In this document: positions 36,057 to 43,555 of the stretch, in pieces | How positions within the stretch are numbered: the first letter of the stretch is position 1 | How the letters are laid out: the number at the start of each line of letters is the position of its first letter | Assembly: GCA_012729555.1 (NCBI GenBank) | Contig: JAAYCX010000040.1 | Span: 1-64,000 of the forward strand | Length of the DNA stretch: 64,000 nt | Source of the DNA: Acidobacteriota bacterium | Lineage (GTDB): Bacteria; Acidobacteriota; UBA6911 | Direction: 5' to 3' | The notes under the pieces: model-generated | Told to the model about the DNA's origin: nothing | Databases searched by the model: none | Seen by the model: the letters and a program-made list of their open reading frames with translations, nothing else | Position numbers and translations under genes: made by a program

Positions 36057-36677
36057 ATGACGCAGAGCGACCCCGAAAGGCACCGGCGCCGCCTCGAAGC
36101 CCTGGGCCGGATCTCGCCCGCCGTCGCCCACGACATCAACAACCTCCTCTCGGGGATTCTGGGCTACTGCCAGATGGCGCAGGGAGATCCCGGGAGGGAG
36201 GAGCTCGGCCTCTGCCTGGAGGAGATCGACAGATCGGGCCGGCGCATCGCCTCGCTGGCCAAAATTCTCCAGATCCTGCGCCCCCGCTCCGAGGGCTTGC
36301 CGGAGACCTTCGACCTCGACGCCCTCATAGGGGACCTGGAGAAATACCTCCGCTTCCTGGTCGAGCCCGAAAACGGCTTTTCCTTCACCCCCGGGAGCGG
36401 CCTGCCCCCGGTCCGCGCCGACCGCTGGCTCCTTGGCCGGGCCCTCTTCCTCCTGGCCGTCGATGCCGCGGGCCCAGGCCCGAAACCGGGTGTCTTCGAG
36501 CTCGAAACCCGGCCCGCCGCCGGGGGGGAGGTCCTGCTGCTGGCCACCCTGCCCGGAATCCCGGACCCGGGAGATCTGAGTGAGGATATCGGGGAGATCG
36601 TCCGACGGTGCGGCGGAAGGCTGACGACCGGGCCCGTGCCGGCCCTTCACCTCTATTTCCCGGCCGCGACCGGCTAG
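36057..36677 (+). CDS. Histidine-kinase-like DHp protein with degenerate ATPase domain
   Basis: The 206-residue protein has a DHp dimerisation helix with the H-box region ALGRISPAVAHDINNLLSGI (candidate phospho-His at H25). The C-terminal part resembles a shrunken HATPase domain: the N-box Asn, the DxGxG G1 box and the G2 box are not visible (GEVLLLATLPGIPDPGDLS stands where G1 would be). It therefore probably cannot autophosphorylate and may act as a phosphotransfer protein like Spo0B or ChpT. It is cotranscribed with the radical SAM gene and shares a CTAG stop overlap with the convergent response regulator. Confidence 0.75.
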   Translation: MTQSDPERHRRRLEALGRISPAVAHDINNLLSGILGYCQMAQGDPGREELGLCLEEIDRSGRRIASLAKILQILRPRSEGLPETFDLDALIGDLEKYLRFLVEPENGFSFTPGSGLPPVRADRWLLGRALFLLAVDAAGPGPKPGVFELETRPAAGGEVLLLATLPGIPDPGDLSEDIGEIVRRCGGRLTTGPVPALHLYFPAATG

Positions 36678-37465
36678 GCTTCGTCCGCGCCGCTCTTCAG
36701 GAGCAGTTCCAGCTTTTTCCGGATATCGGCGAGATCCTTGGACTTGAAGGAGTTCTTCGTCTTGACGAGCACGTCGACCGTTTCCCGGACGGCCGACTCG
36801 TAGGCCGCCAGCCTGCGGCAGTGCATCAGGCGGCACACGTCGGCCTGCCCCTCGGGAATCCCCCGGTTGAGGGTACCGATGGCGTTGACCAGGCTCAGGG
36901 AGAGGTCGGTGAAGCCCTGCACCGCTTCCCCGAGGTACCAGTTGAGGTCGCCGCTGTGAACCCCTCCCCGCCCGCCGGCGTCGGCCTTCATCACCGCCGC
37001 CTCCAGCCGGTTCACCCGCTCGAGCCAGGAACCGAAGCCCTTGCGCGCGCTTCGCATGACGCGGACCACGCGCGCCTTCTCGATGGCGCCGCGCGCGGTC
37101 TCCAAAAACTCGGGGAGGTCCAGCGGTTTTTCCCGGTAGTCCACCACCGCCAGCCGCAGCGACTCCACCGCCGTGTGCAGGGTGGGGTTCCCGGTGACGA
37201 CGATGACGGGGAGGAAATCGCTGGCCTGCGGCCGGTCGCGCAGGAATTCCAGGTCGGTGTTCCCGGGCATGTTGATGTCGATCACGAGCAGGTCGTAGGG
37301 CGCCTCGGCCAGGGCGCGGGCCGCCTCCTCGGAGGTGCGGACGCAGTCGCACACGTACCCGTGGTTGCGGAAGAAGAGGGAGGTCGGCTCGAGGAACACG
37401 TCCTCGTCGTCGGCGATCAGAATCCTGTCGGCCGCCGTCCCCGTCGCATCGATCGCTGTTTGCAT
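36674..37465 (-). CDS. Response regulator with unrecognised C-terminal domain
   Basis: The 263-residue protein starts with a complete receiver domain: acidic pair D19/D20, phosphoacceptor D63 (VIDINMPG), T91 and K113 (YREKP). The remaining 140 residues form a mostly helical domain (SWLERVNRLEAAVM, KDLADIRKKLELLLKS) that is not a known HTH, GGDEF, HD-GYP or kinase. The start at 37465 is used; the frame extends a little upstream. It is convergent with the degenerate DHp gene and is its likely partner in a phosphorelay. Confidence 0.8.
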   Translation of the reverse strand: MQTAIDATGTAADRILIADDEDVFLEPTSLFFRNHGYVCDCVRTSEEAARALAEAPYDLLVIDINMPGNTDLEFLRDRPQASDFLPVIVVTGNPTLHTAVESLRLAVVDYREKPLDLPEFLETARGAIEKARVVRVMRSARKGFGSWLERVNRLEAAVMKADAGGRGGVHSGDLNWYLGEAVQGFTDLSLSLVNAIGTLNRGIPEGQADVCRLMHCRRLAAYESAVRETVDVLVKTKNSFKSKDLADIRKKLELLLKSGADEA

Positions 37466-37666
37466 GTTCCTAACCCCCTGGTCTCCGTGCTCCAGCCTAG
37501 CATCGGCCGCTTTCGGTGTCAATCATGCCTCCGCCGGCCGGCGCAGACAGGTGGCGACGGCGGACCGTTTTGCGGTATGATGGCGCCCGGGCGCCGACCG
37601 GCGCATAATGGCCCGGGCCGGAGCCGTCGATAAGGCAGGCGGCTCGAAAGACTGGAGCGTTTCCGC

Positions 37667-37969
37667 ATGCAGAGCGAGGATGAAAAACCGGCGGCGCCGA
37701 GGGTCAAGGTGACCGGCCTGAACGACAACCTGGATTTTCTGGGCACGCCGCTGCACGTCCAGACCGAGAGCCTGCAGCTGCCCGAAGCCCGCATCGTGAC
37801 CCAGGTCTTCAGCAAGGGCCGCATCCTCTTCTCCCGGAAATCGGACATCCCCCCGGAGTTCCTCCTGTCGGGCGATCCCGAACCGGTGCGCGCCCTCATG
37901 CGCTCCCAGCACTCGAGCGTCCTGGGCGAGATCGCCGACAAACAGAAGCGGATCCAGGCGAAATCCTGA
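37667..37969 (+). CDS. Small protein of unknown function upstream of a GNAT gene
   Basis: The 100-residue product has a basic, charged C-terminus and a beta-rich core (VKVTGLNDNLDFLGTPLHVQTESL). No signal or membrane segment is seen and no family is recognised. It is followed 2 nt later by the GNAT gene, which indicates a two-gene operon. An upstream TATGAT (37576-37581) precedes a GGCGCC palindrome at 37582-37595 and may be its -10 element. Confidence 0.6.
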   Translation: MQSEDEKPAAPRVKVTGLNDNLDFLGTPLHVQTESLQLPEARIVTQVFSKGRILFSRKSDIPPEFLLSGDPEPVRALMRSQHSSVLGEIADKQKRIQAKS

Positions 37970-37971
37970 AC

Positions 37972-38910
37972 ATGGCCGACCGGCGCTTCCTCCCCATAAG
38001 CCGCGTGGCCCCCGAGAGCCTCCTGCCGCTGCTCGAGGAGGAGGCGGCGGCCTGGCTCGCCGATCTCCGGTGGGACTACGCCCCGATCCGGCAGATCCTG
38101 GTTTCCCTCGCCCGGCGCAGGCTCCTGCCCGGCTACGCGGCGCTGGACGGCGCCGGCCGGGCGGTGGCCTACAGCTATTTCCTCGTCACCCGCTCGAAGG
38201 GCGTCATCGGCGCCCTGTACGCCTCCCGCTCCCTCCCGCCCGAGGAGCCGCTCGACCGCCTGCTCGCGCTCACCGTGGACGGCCTCAAGGGGTCCCCCGC
38301 CATCCGGCGCGTGGAGGCCCAGATCATGCCCTTCCACCGGCGGGACCCCACCGAGGGATTCACCCGCCGCGCTTTCCGCCACTGGGCGCGCCAGTACCTC
38401 GAGCGCGCGCTCACCGCGGGGGACGAACACCACGCGCCGGCGCCCGGGAAGATCATCCCCTGGGACGCCGCCCGCCTGGAGGACACCGGGGGGGTGACGC
38501 TCGCGGCCTACCGCGAACAGGCCGACGCGGAAATCTGCGCCGATTACGGCACCCGGGCGGGGTGCGAGGCGTACGTGCGGAGCCTGGTCGGCAACCCCGG
38601 CTGCGGCATCTTCATGCCCGCGGCCTCCTTCATGGCCCTGGACGAGGCGGGAGCCCCCTGCGCCTACATCGTCTGCAGCCGCATCTCCGCCCGCGCTGCG
38701 ATGATCCCCCAGATCGCCGTCCACCCCGCGCGCCAGGGGAACGGACTCGGGCGCGCGCTGATGGCCCGCACCCTGGCCCGGCTGTACCACACCGGCTTCG
38801 AGTCGGTCAGCCTCACGGTCACCGAGCGCAACGCCCGCGCCTTCGACTGGTACCGCCGGCTCGGCTTTCTCCCCCGCAGGCGATTCGGCGCCTACGTCTG
38901 GGAGCGGTGA
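37972..38910 (+). CDS. GNAT-family N-acetyltransferase (tandem GNAT layout)
   Basis: This 312-residue protein appears to hold two GNAT-like halves. The C-terminal half has the acetyl-CoA loop QIAVHPARQGNGLGRALMA and the family ending LTVTERNARAFDWYRRLGF. The N-terminal half is a degenerate copy with no recognisable pyrophosphate loop, as in tandem GNATs such as MshD. The acceptor is unknown. It is cotranscribed with the small upstream gene. Confidence 0.82.
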   Translation: MADRRFLPISRVAPESLLPLLEEEAAAWLADLRWDYAPIRQILVSLARRRLLPGYAALDGAGRAVAYSYFLVTRSKGVIGALYASRSLPPEEPLDRLLALTVDGLKGSPAIRRVEAQIMPFHRRDPTEGFTRRAFRHWARQYLERALTAGDEHHAPAPGKIIPWDAARLEDTGGVTLAAYREQADAEICADYGTRAGCEAYVRSLVGNPGCGIFMPAASFMALDEAGAPCAYIVCSRISARAAMIPQIAVHPARQGNGLGRALMARTLARLYHTGFESVSLTVTERNARAFDWYRRLGFLPRRRFGAYVWER

Positions 38911-38946
38911 ATCCCGTCTCCCATAAAGCATTTTCACCCGGTCCTG

Positions 38947-38955
38947 TGATATATT
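38947..38955 (+). promoter_or_regulatory. Extended -10 promoter element before the CDF-SPFH operon
   Basis: TGA directly followed by TATATT forms an extended -10 about 76 nt upstream of the ATG. A -35 hexamer is not obvious, as expected for extended -10 promoters. Confidence 0.45.
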
Positions 38956-39030
38956 GGCCCGTCGATGCCGATACCATGAGAGCCCTCCCGAAGGCGCATC
39001 GGGCGGTGGACCCTGAATGAAGGCGGATTG

Positions 39031-40800
39031 ATGAACACCAAGATCCGGACCTCGCTGATCGCGATTTCCATCACGCTCGGCCTCACGCTGCTCAAGTTCC
39101 TTTTCTATTTCCTGTCGGGAAGCATCGCGGTCCTGTCGGAAGCGTGGCACAGCTTCAGCGACATCACCACGTCGGTGCTGGTTCTCTTCGCCCTCTGGAG
39201 GAGTGCGTCCCTGGCCCGGCGCCCCCCCCAGCCCGCCGCCGAAGGCGGGCGGGCCGACGGGCCGGCGCGCCCCCTTGGTTTTTGGCGATTCATGGGCCGG
39301 CTCTTCGGCGAACAGATCGAGAGCACCAGTTCCCTCCTGATCGGCGTCTTCCTCACCTTCATCTCCGTCTCCCTGATCCTCAACGCCTGGTCCACGAAGA
39401 TCGTCCTCATCCAGCGGCCGCTGCTGACCGGGATCCTGTTTTTGATCCTTTCGGCCGGCTCCTATTTTCTTTTCAGGTTTCTTTCGGACGTGGGGCGCGC
39501 CGAGAACTCCGCGGCCCTGATCTCCGACGGGCTGCATTCCAAGGGGGACATGGCATGCTCCTCCCTGGCCGGCCTGTCGCTCATCCTCTACCATTTCGGC
39601 ATCAACATCGACCGCTGGGTGAGCCTCGCCATCGCGCTGCTGATCCTCTCTTTCGGGGTGGAAATCCTCTTCAACGTCTTCGCCCACCTCTACGGGAAGC
39701 GCCGGGACTTCCGGATGCGCTACCGCTTCCTCGAGATCCTGGGCATCGGGTTCGAAAAAGAGACCTATCTCCGCCTCTTCCGGTGGATCGACCGGAAATA
39801 CAGCGTCGACATCCTCAGGTCGACCCTGGTCCGGTACGCCCGCCTGTCGCTCCGGTACTCAGGCTACGCCCTCGCCGGCGCCGCCCTGCTGGCCCTCCTG
39901 TACGACATGCGCTTCCAGCTCGAGATGGACGAGCAGGCCGTCGTCGAACGGTTCGGAAAACCCCGGACGACGGAGCCGCTCGGGCCGGGCCTCCATTTCA
40001 AGCTGCCGCGGCCCATCGACCGGGTCCGGGTGGTCCAGACCGGCCGGATCCAGGAGCTGTTCCTCGGGAACGTGTCCCAGGAGGAAGAGCGGCCCCTGAT
40101 CTGGGGAAACGAGCACGGCGAGGAGGTCCACTTCCTCTCGGGCGACAACAACTTCCTCAACCCCTACATCACCCTCCACTACCGGATCCGGAACCTGTAC
40201 GCCTATTTCTACAACATCGAGAATCCGACGGTGCTGATGGAAAACATCTCCTACAAGATCCTGCAGGATCTCTTCACCGCCAAGCCCTTCTACGACATCG
40301 CCATCACCTACCGCCGGGAAATGGAATCGGCCGTGGCCACCGCCCTGCAGCAGAGACTCGACGCTCTCGATACCGGAATCGAGGTGGTCGCGGTCAACGT
40401 CAAGGACATTCACCCGCCGGTCATGATCTCCGACTCCTTTGAAAACGTGATCGCCTCCTACCAGAAGAAGGAGGAAACGATCAACCTCGCCCTGGAATAC
40501 CGGAACACCGAAATCCCCGCCTCCCGGGGGGAGGCCTACACCAACGTCAGCGACGCCCGGGCCTACGTCCAGGAAGAGGTGCTCAAGTCGCAGGCCGCGG
40601 TGGCCGGCTTCAGGGCGAAGTGGAGCGCCTACCGCAGCCACAAGCCCGTCATCCGCCAGGTGCTCTATTTCACCAGCATCGTGACCGCCCTCGGGGAGCG
40701 GGAAAAGATCCTCGTGGACCCCCGTACCGGGGAGCTGGATCTCTACCTGACTTCGGGGGCCGCCGCCCCCCTTCCCGGACCGGGCGGCACAGAGGAATGA
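39031..40800 (+). CDS. Fusion of a cation diffusion facilitator membrane domain with an HflK-like SPFH domain
   Basis: This 589-residue protein joins two unrelated modules. Residues 1 to about 220 are a CDF transporter core with six membrane segments. The metal site is complete: H40-x3-D44 in helix 2 (AWHSFSD) and H169-x3-D173 in helix 5 (DGLHSKGD), the HxxxD form typical of zinc carriers. No CDF cytoplasmic domain follows; instead a basic linker (about 222-275) leads to a seventh hydrophobic helix (about 276-291) and then an HflK-type SPFH/Band 7 domain (VVERFGKPRTTEPLGPGLHF) to residue 560. An even number of CDF helices would place the linker in the cytoplasm and the SPFH domain in the periplasm, as in HflK. 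The ATG has AAGGCGG upstream. Two further SPFH genes follow. Confidence 0.85.
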   Translation: MNTKIRTSLIAISITLGLTLLKFLFYFLSGSIAVLSEAWHSFSDITTSVLVLFALWRSASLARRPPQPAAEGGRADGPARPLGFWRFMGRLFGEQIESTSSLLIGVFLTFISVSLILNAWSTKIVLIQRPLLTGILFLILSAGSYFLFRFLSDVGRAENSAALISDGLHSKGDMACSSLAGLSLILYHFGINIDRWVSLAIALLILSFGVEILFNVFAHLYGKRRDFRMRYRFLEILGIGFEKETYLRLFRWIDRKYSVDILRSTLVRYARLSLRYSGYALAGAALLALLYDMRFQLEMDEQAVVERFGKPRTTEPLGPGLHFKLPRPIDRVRVVQTGRIQELFLGNVSQEEERPLIWGNEHGEEVHFLSGDNNFLNPYITLHYRIRNLYAYFYNIENPTVLMENISYKILQDLFTAKPFYDIAITYRREMESAVATALQQRLDALDTGIEVVAVNVKDIHPPVMISDSFENVIASYQKKEETINLALEYRNTEIPASRGEAYTNVSDARAYVQEEVLKSQAAVAGFRAKWSAYRSHKPVIRQVLYFTSIVTALGEREKILVDPRTGELDLYLTSGAAAPLPGPGGTEE

Positions 40801-40813
40801 GGTCAAGACAGGC

Positions 40814-41692
40814 ATGAAAAGAAACATCATCGTTCTCATAGCGTTGCTGCTGGCCGCCCTTTTCGCCTACGGGTCGTTCTTCACCGTCAACGAGGGGACG
40901 AGCGTCATCCTCACCCAGTGGGGGAAGCCGGTCAGGAACCTGGAGGCGGCCGGACTCTATGCCAAGTGGCCCTGGCAGAAGGTGAACGCGTTCGACAAGC
41001 GGATCAACTGTTTCGAAGCCCAGACCCTGCAGCTGCTGCTGAAGGACAAGAATCCGATCGTCGCCACCTGTTACGTGGCCTGGAAACTGCACGACCCGAA
41101 GCTCTTCTTCCAGTCGCTCAACAACGTCGACAACGCCCGGCTGAAGCTGGGGGACATGGTGAATTCCCAGCTCGGCATCATCGTCAGCGACTACGAGATC
41201 GACAAGATCATCAACACCGTGCCCGAACAGGTCAAACTGGGGGAAATCTACAGCCGCCTGCAGGCGGAGTCGGACACGCGCGCGCGGCAGAAGTACGGGA
41301 TCGAGATCACCGAGGTCGGCATGAAGAAGATCCTCTACCCCGCCCTCGTCAGCAACGCGGTCTACCAGAGGATGAAGGCGGAAAGAACCAAGGAGGCGGT
41401 GAAGTACATCGCCGAAGGGGAGGAGGAGGCGACCAGGATCCGGGCCAACACCGACCGGGAGGTCAAGGAGGTGCTGGCCACGGCCTACAAGGAGGCGGAG
41501 GAGATCCGGGGGGAGGGGGACCGGCAGGCGCTGAAGATCTACGCCGACGCCTACAGCAAGGACCCGGAGTTCTTCAAGTTCACGAAATCGCTGCAGGTCT
41601 ATTCCGAGATCATGGACAAGAACACCACCCTGGTTCTTTCGACCGATTCCGAGCTCTTCGAATACCTGAACTCGAGAAAGCTGGTCCGCTGA
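40814..41692 (+). CDS. hflC: HflC-like SPFH/Band 7 protein
   Basis: The 292-residue inner-membrane protein has an N-terminal signal anchor (IIVLIALLLAALFAYGSFF), an SPFH domain starting TVNEGTSVILTQWGKP and a long helical region with YPALVSNAVYQRMKAERTKEA and KYIAEGEEEATRIRA, the HflC hallmark. HflK and HflC build a large periplasmic cage around FtsH. It starts 13 nt after the CDF-SPFH gene and ends 4 nt before the next SPFH gene. No ftsH is in the window. Confidence 0.9.
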   Translation: MKRNIIVLIALLLAALFAYGSFFTVNEGTSVILTQWGKPVRNLEAAGLYAKWPWQKVNAFDKRINCFEAQTLQLLLKDKNPIVATCYVAWKLHDPKLFFQSLNNVDNARLKLGDMVNSQLGIIVSDYEIDKIINTVPEQVKLGEIYSRLQAESDTRARQKYGIEITEVGMKKILYPALVSNAVYQRMKAERTKEAVKYIAEGEEEATRIRANTDREVKEVLATAYKEAEEIRGEGDRQALKIYADAYSKDPEFFKFTKSLQVYSEIMDKNTTLVLSTDSELFEYLNSRKLVR

Positions 41693-41696
41693 CCGG

Positions 41697-42677
41697 ATGA
41701 GCGCACCCATGGAAAAGACGACGCTCCAGCACCTGGAATCGACGGCACGTGCGCTGCTGCGCCATTACGCCCTGGGGATAGGCGCCCTGCTGGCCGTCAT
41801 CTACCTCGGCTCGGGGTTTTACAAGATTTCGGAAAGCGAGATCGGGGTGGTGCAGCGCTTCGGGAAGGTGATCGACGGCAGCGTGGGGCCCGGCGCCCAT
41901 TACCGGATCCCCTGGCCCGTCGACAGGGTCACCAAGGTGCCGGTCAGGACGACGCACACCCTGGAAATCACCGACCTGTCCCTCAAGCAGAGTCCGGCCG
42001 CCGCCCGCCCCCAGGCGACGCAGCCCCTCTCGGCCTACTGCATCACCGGGGACAACAACATCGTCTTCATCGACTTCCTGATCCGCTACAACATCGTGGA
42101 ACCGGTCAAGTACCTCTTCATCCTCAACAGCGGCGAGGACTACCTCAGGCACATCGCCTCGGCCGCCGCCGTCCAGAGCCTGGCCACCAAAACGGTGGAC
42201 GACATCCTCACGGTGGGCAAAAAGAGCGTGGAGGTCTACCTGAAGGAGGAAATCCAGAAGCGGCTCGACCTGCACGACACCGGCCTGGGGGTCGGCGCCA
42301 TCGAGATCGGCGACGTCTCCCCCCACCGCGGGGTCCGCACCTTCTTCGAGCGCGTCATCAACGCCCAGATCCAGCAGCGGGAGGTGGTGAACAACGCCGA
42401 GTCCTACGCCAATGAAAACCTCCCCAGGGCCAAGGGGGAGGCGAGCCGGATCCTGGAGGAGGCCGAGGCCTACAAGTTCGACGTCGTCAGCCGGGCCGAG
42501 GGGGACGCCGACCGCTTCAAGAAGCAGTATGACGAATACCGCAAGGCCAAAACGGTGACCAGGCAGAGGCTCTACCTGGACTTCATCCAGCGGAAATTCC
42601 CCGAGCTGAAGAAAATCATCCTCGTCGACAACTCCGGCCGGCAGCGGGTCCTGAACCTGCGCATGCTGTCCAACTGA
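41697..42677 (+). CDS. hflK: HflK-like SPFH/Band 7 protein
   Basis: The 326-residue protein has a membrane segment near residues 22-40, the HflK-type start GVVQRFGKVIDGSVGPGAHY, the PVDRVTKVPVRTTHTLEI strand pair, and a helical tail with AKGEASRILEEAEAYKFDVV. Unlike E. coli HflK it lacks a long Gly/Pro-rich N-terminal tail. The order here is CDF-SPFH, hflC-like, hflK-like, with gaps of 13 and 4 nt, so three SPFH proteins are made together. Confidence 0.88.
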   Translation: MSAPMEKTTLQHLESTARALLRHYALGIGALLAVIYLGSGFYKISESEIGVVQRFGKVIDGSVGPGAHYRIPWPVDRVTKVPVRTTHTLEITDLSLKQSPAAARPQATQPLSAYCITGDNNIVFIDFLIRYNIVEPVKYLFILNSGEDYLRHIASAAAVQSLATKTVDDILTVGKKSVEVYLKEEIQKRLDLHDTGLGVGAIEIGDVSPHRGVRTFFERVINAQIQQREVVNNAESYANENLPRAKGEASRILEEAEAYKFDVVSRAEGDADRFKKQYDEYRKAKTVTRQRLYLDFIQRKFPELKKIILVDNSGRQRVLNLRMLSN

Positions 42678-42710
42678 TCCCGGAGAATCGCCGCAGGCCT
42701 TTTCCTTCTC

Positions 42711-43424
42711 CTACCGGTCCCTGGCGGCCAGGGCCGCCTCATAGAAATCGGAACGGATCACGTCCAGGTTGGACCCCTCCATGAGGGCGCGGCAGAGGCG
42801 CGCGTCCCCGTCGACCCAGACGAGCAGCGTCAGGCCGTCCTCGAATTCGATCCGGTAGTTTTTCAGCTCTATCTTTTTTCCGCCGCTCTCGACCATGTCG
42901 GCGTCAAGGGGGAACACCGAAACCCGTTCCACGGCGCCGCCCGGGAGGAGATAGGTCCGGAAGAACTGCTGCCCCCCCTTTCGGAGGTCGTAATGCCGGA
43001 TCCAGTAGTCGAGGGTATGAAAAGCCGTCGGGTTGAGCAGGAGCATGTCGGGCAGAAAGGGGGTCCTGGATTCCCCGGCGCCCCCTCCCGTCCTGAGGAT
43101 CTGCTCCCCTTCCAGTTTCATCTCGTACGAATTGTCCTCGCCGGACTCCTGAGCATAGGAGACGGGAAAACGCCCCTCTTTCGGAATCACCATCCGCGTC
43201 CGGATCACCCGTTTTTCACTCGAATTCGGGGGCGTCATCTCCTGCTCGGACAGGCACACCCTGTTCCCCCTCAGGTCGGTTTTTTCCGATACGACTTCCT
43301 TTCCGACCTGCCGGGTGCCCAGCAGAATGACGTAGGACTGGGAATAACTCTTAAAAAAATTGCACGCATTCACCCCGACCAGGCAGGCCAGGGCAAAAAC
43401 CACCCACAGCATTCGATTCTTCAT
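42711..43424 (-). CDS. Lipoprotein of unknown function
   Basis: The 237-residue product begins MKNRMLWVVFALACLVGVNAC, a lipoprotein signal with Cys 21 as probable acylated residue, so it should be membrane-anchored in the periplasm. The mature part is beta-rich and contains paired repeats of hydrophobic and charged strands (IRTRMVIPKEGRFPVSY, KNYRIEFEDGLTLLVWVDGD). No family is recognised. It faces the SPFH operon from the 3' side (convergent, 33-nt gap). Confidence 0.68.
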   Translation of the reverse strand: MKNRMLWVVFALACLVGVNACNFFKSYSQSYVILLGTRQVGKEVVSEKTDLRGNRVCLSEQEMTPPNSSEKRVIRTRMVIPKEGRFPVSYAQESGEDNSYEMKLEGEQILRTGGGAGESRTPFLPDMLLLNPTAFHTLDYWIRHYDLRKGGQQFFRTYLLPGGAVERVSVFPLDADMVESGGKKIELKNYRIEFEDGLTLLVWVDGDARLCRALMEGSNLDVIRSDFYEAALAARDR

Positions 43425-43429
43425 GTCAC

Positions 43430-43483
43430 AAAAAGCATCGGGGGGAGTCGATATGTCGTCCAAAGCCGACCTCGGCTCCCCCC
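43430..43483 (-). terminator. Probable terminator after the metallophosphatase gene
   Basis: On the minus strand a 7-bp G/C stem (43441-43447 with 43476-43482) enclosing a smaller hairpin is followed after a few bases by TTTTT. It lies between the metallophosphatase and the downstream lipoprotein gene. Confidence 0.5.
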
Positions 43484-43555
43484 GACCTTCTCCGGCAAGG
43501 GGACAGGGCCCCCCTGCTTCAAGTCCCATTCACAAACACCTGACGGGCCGGCCCT

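Noticed and set aside
39031-42677. Interpreting all three SPFH genes as ordinary hflK and hflC
   Set aside because: The first protein has an unmistakable CDF-type core with HxxxD motifs in helices 2 and 5, so it is not simply HflK.
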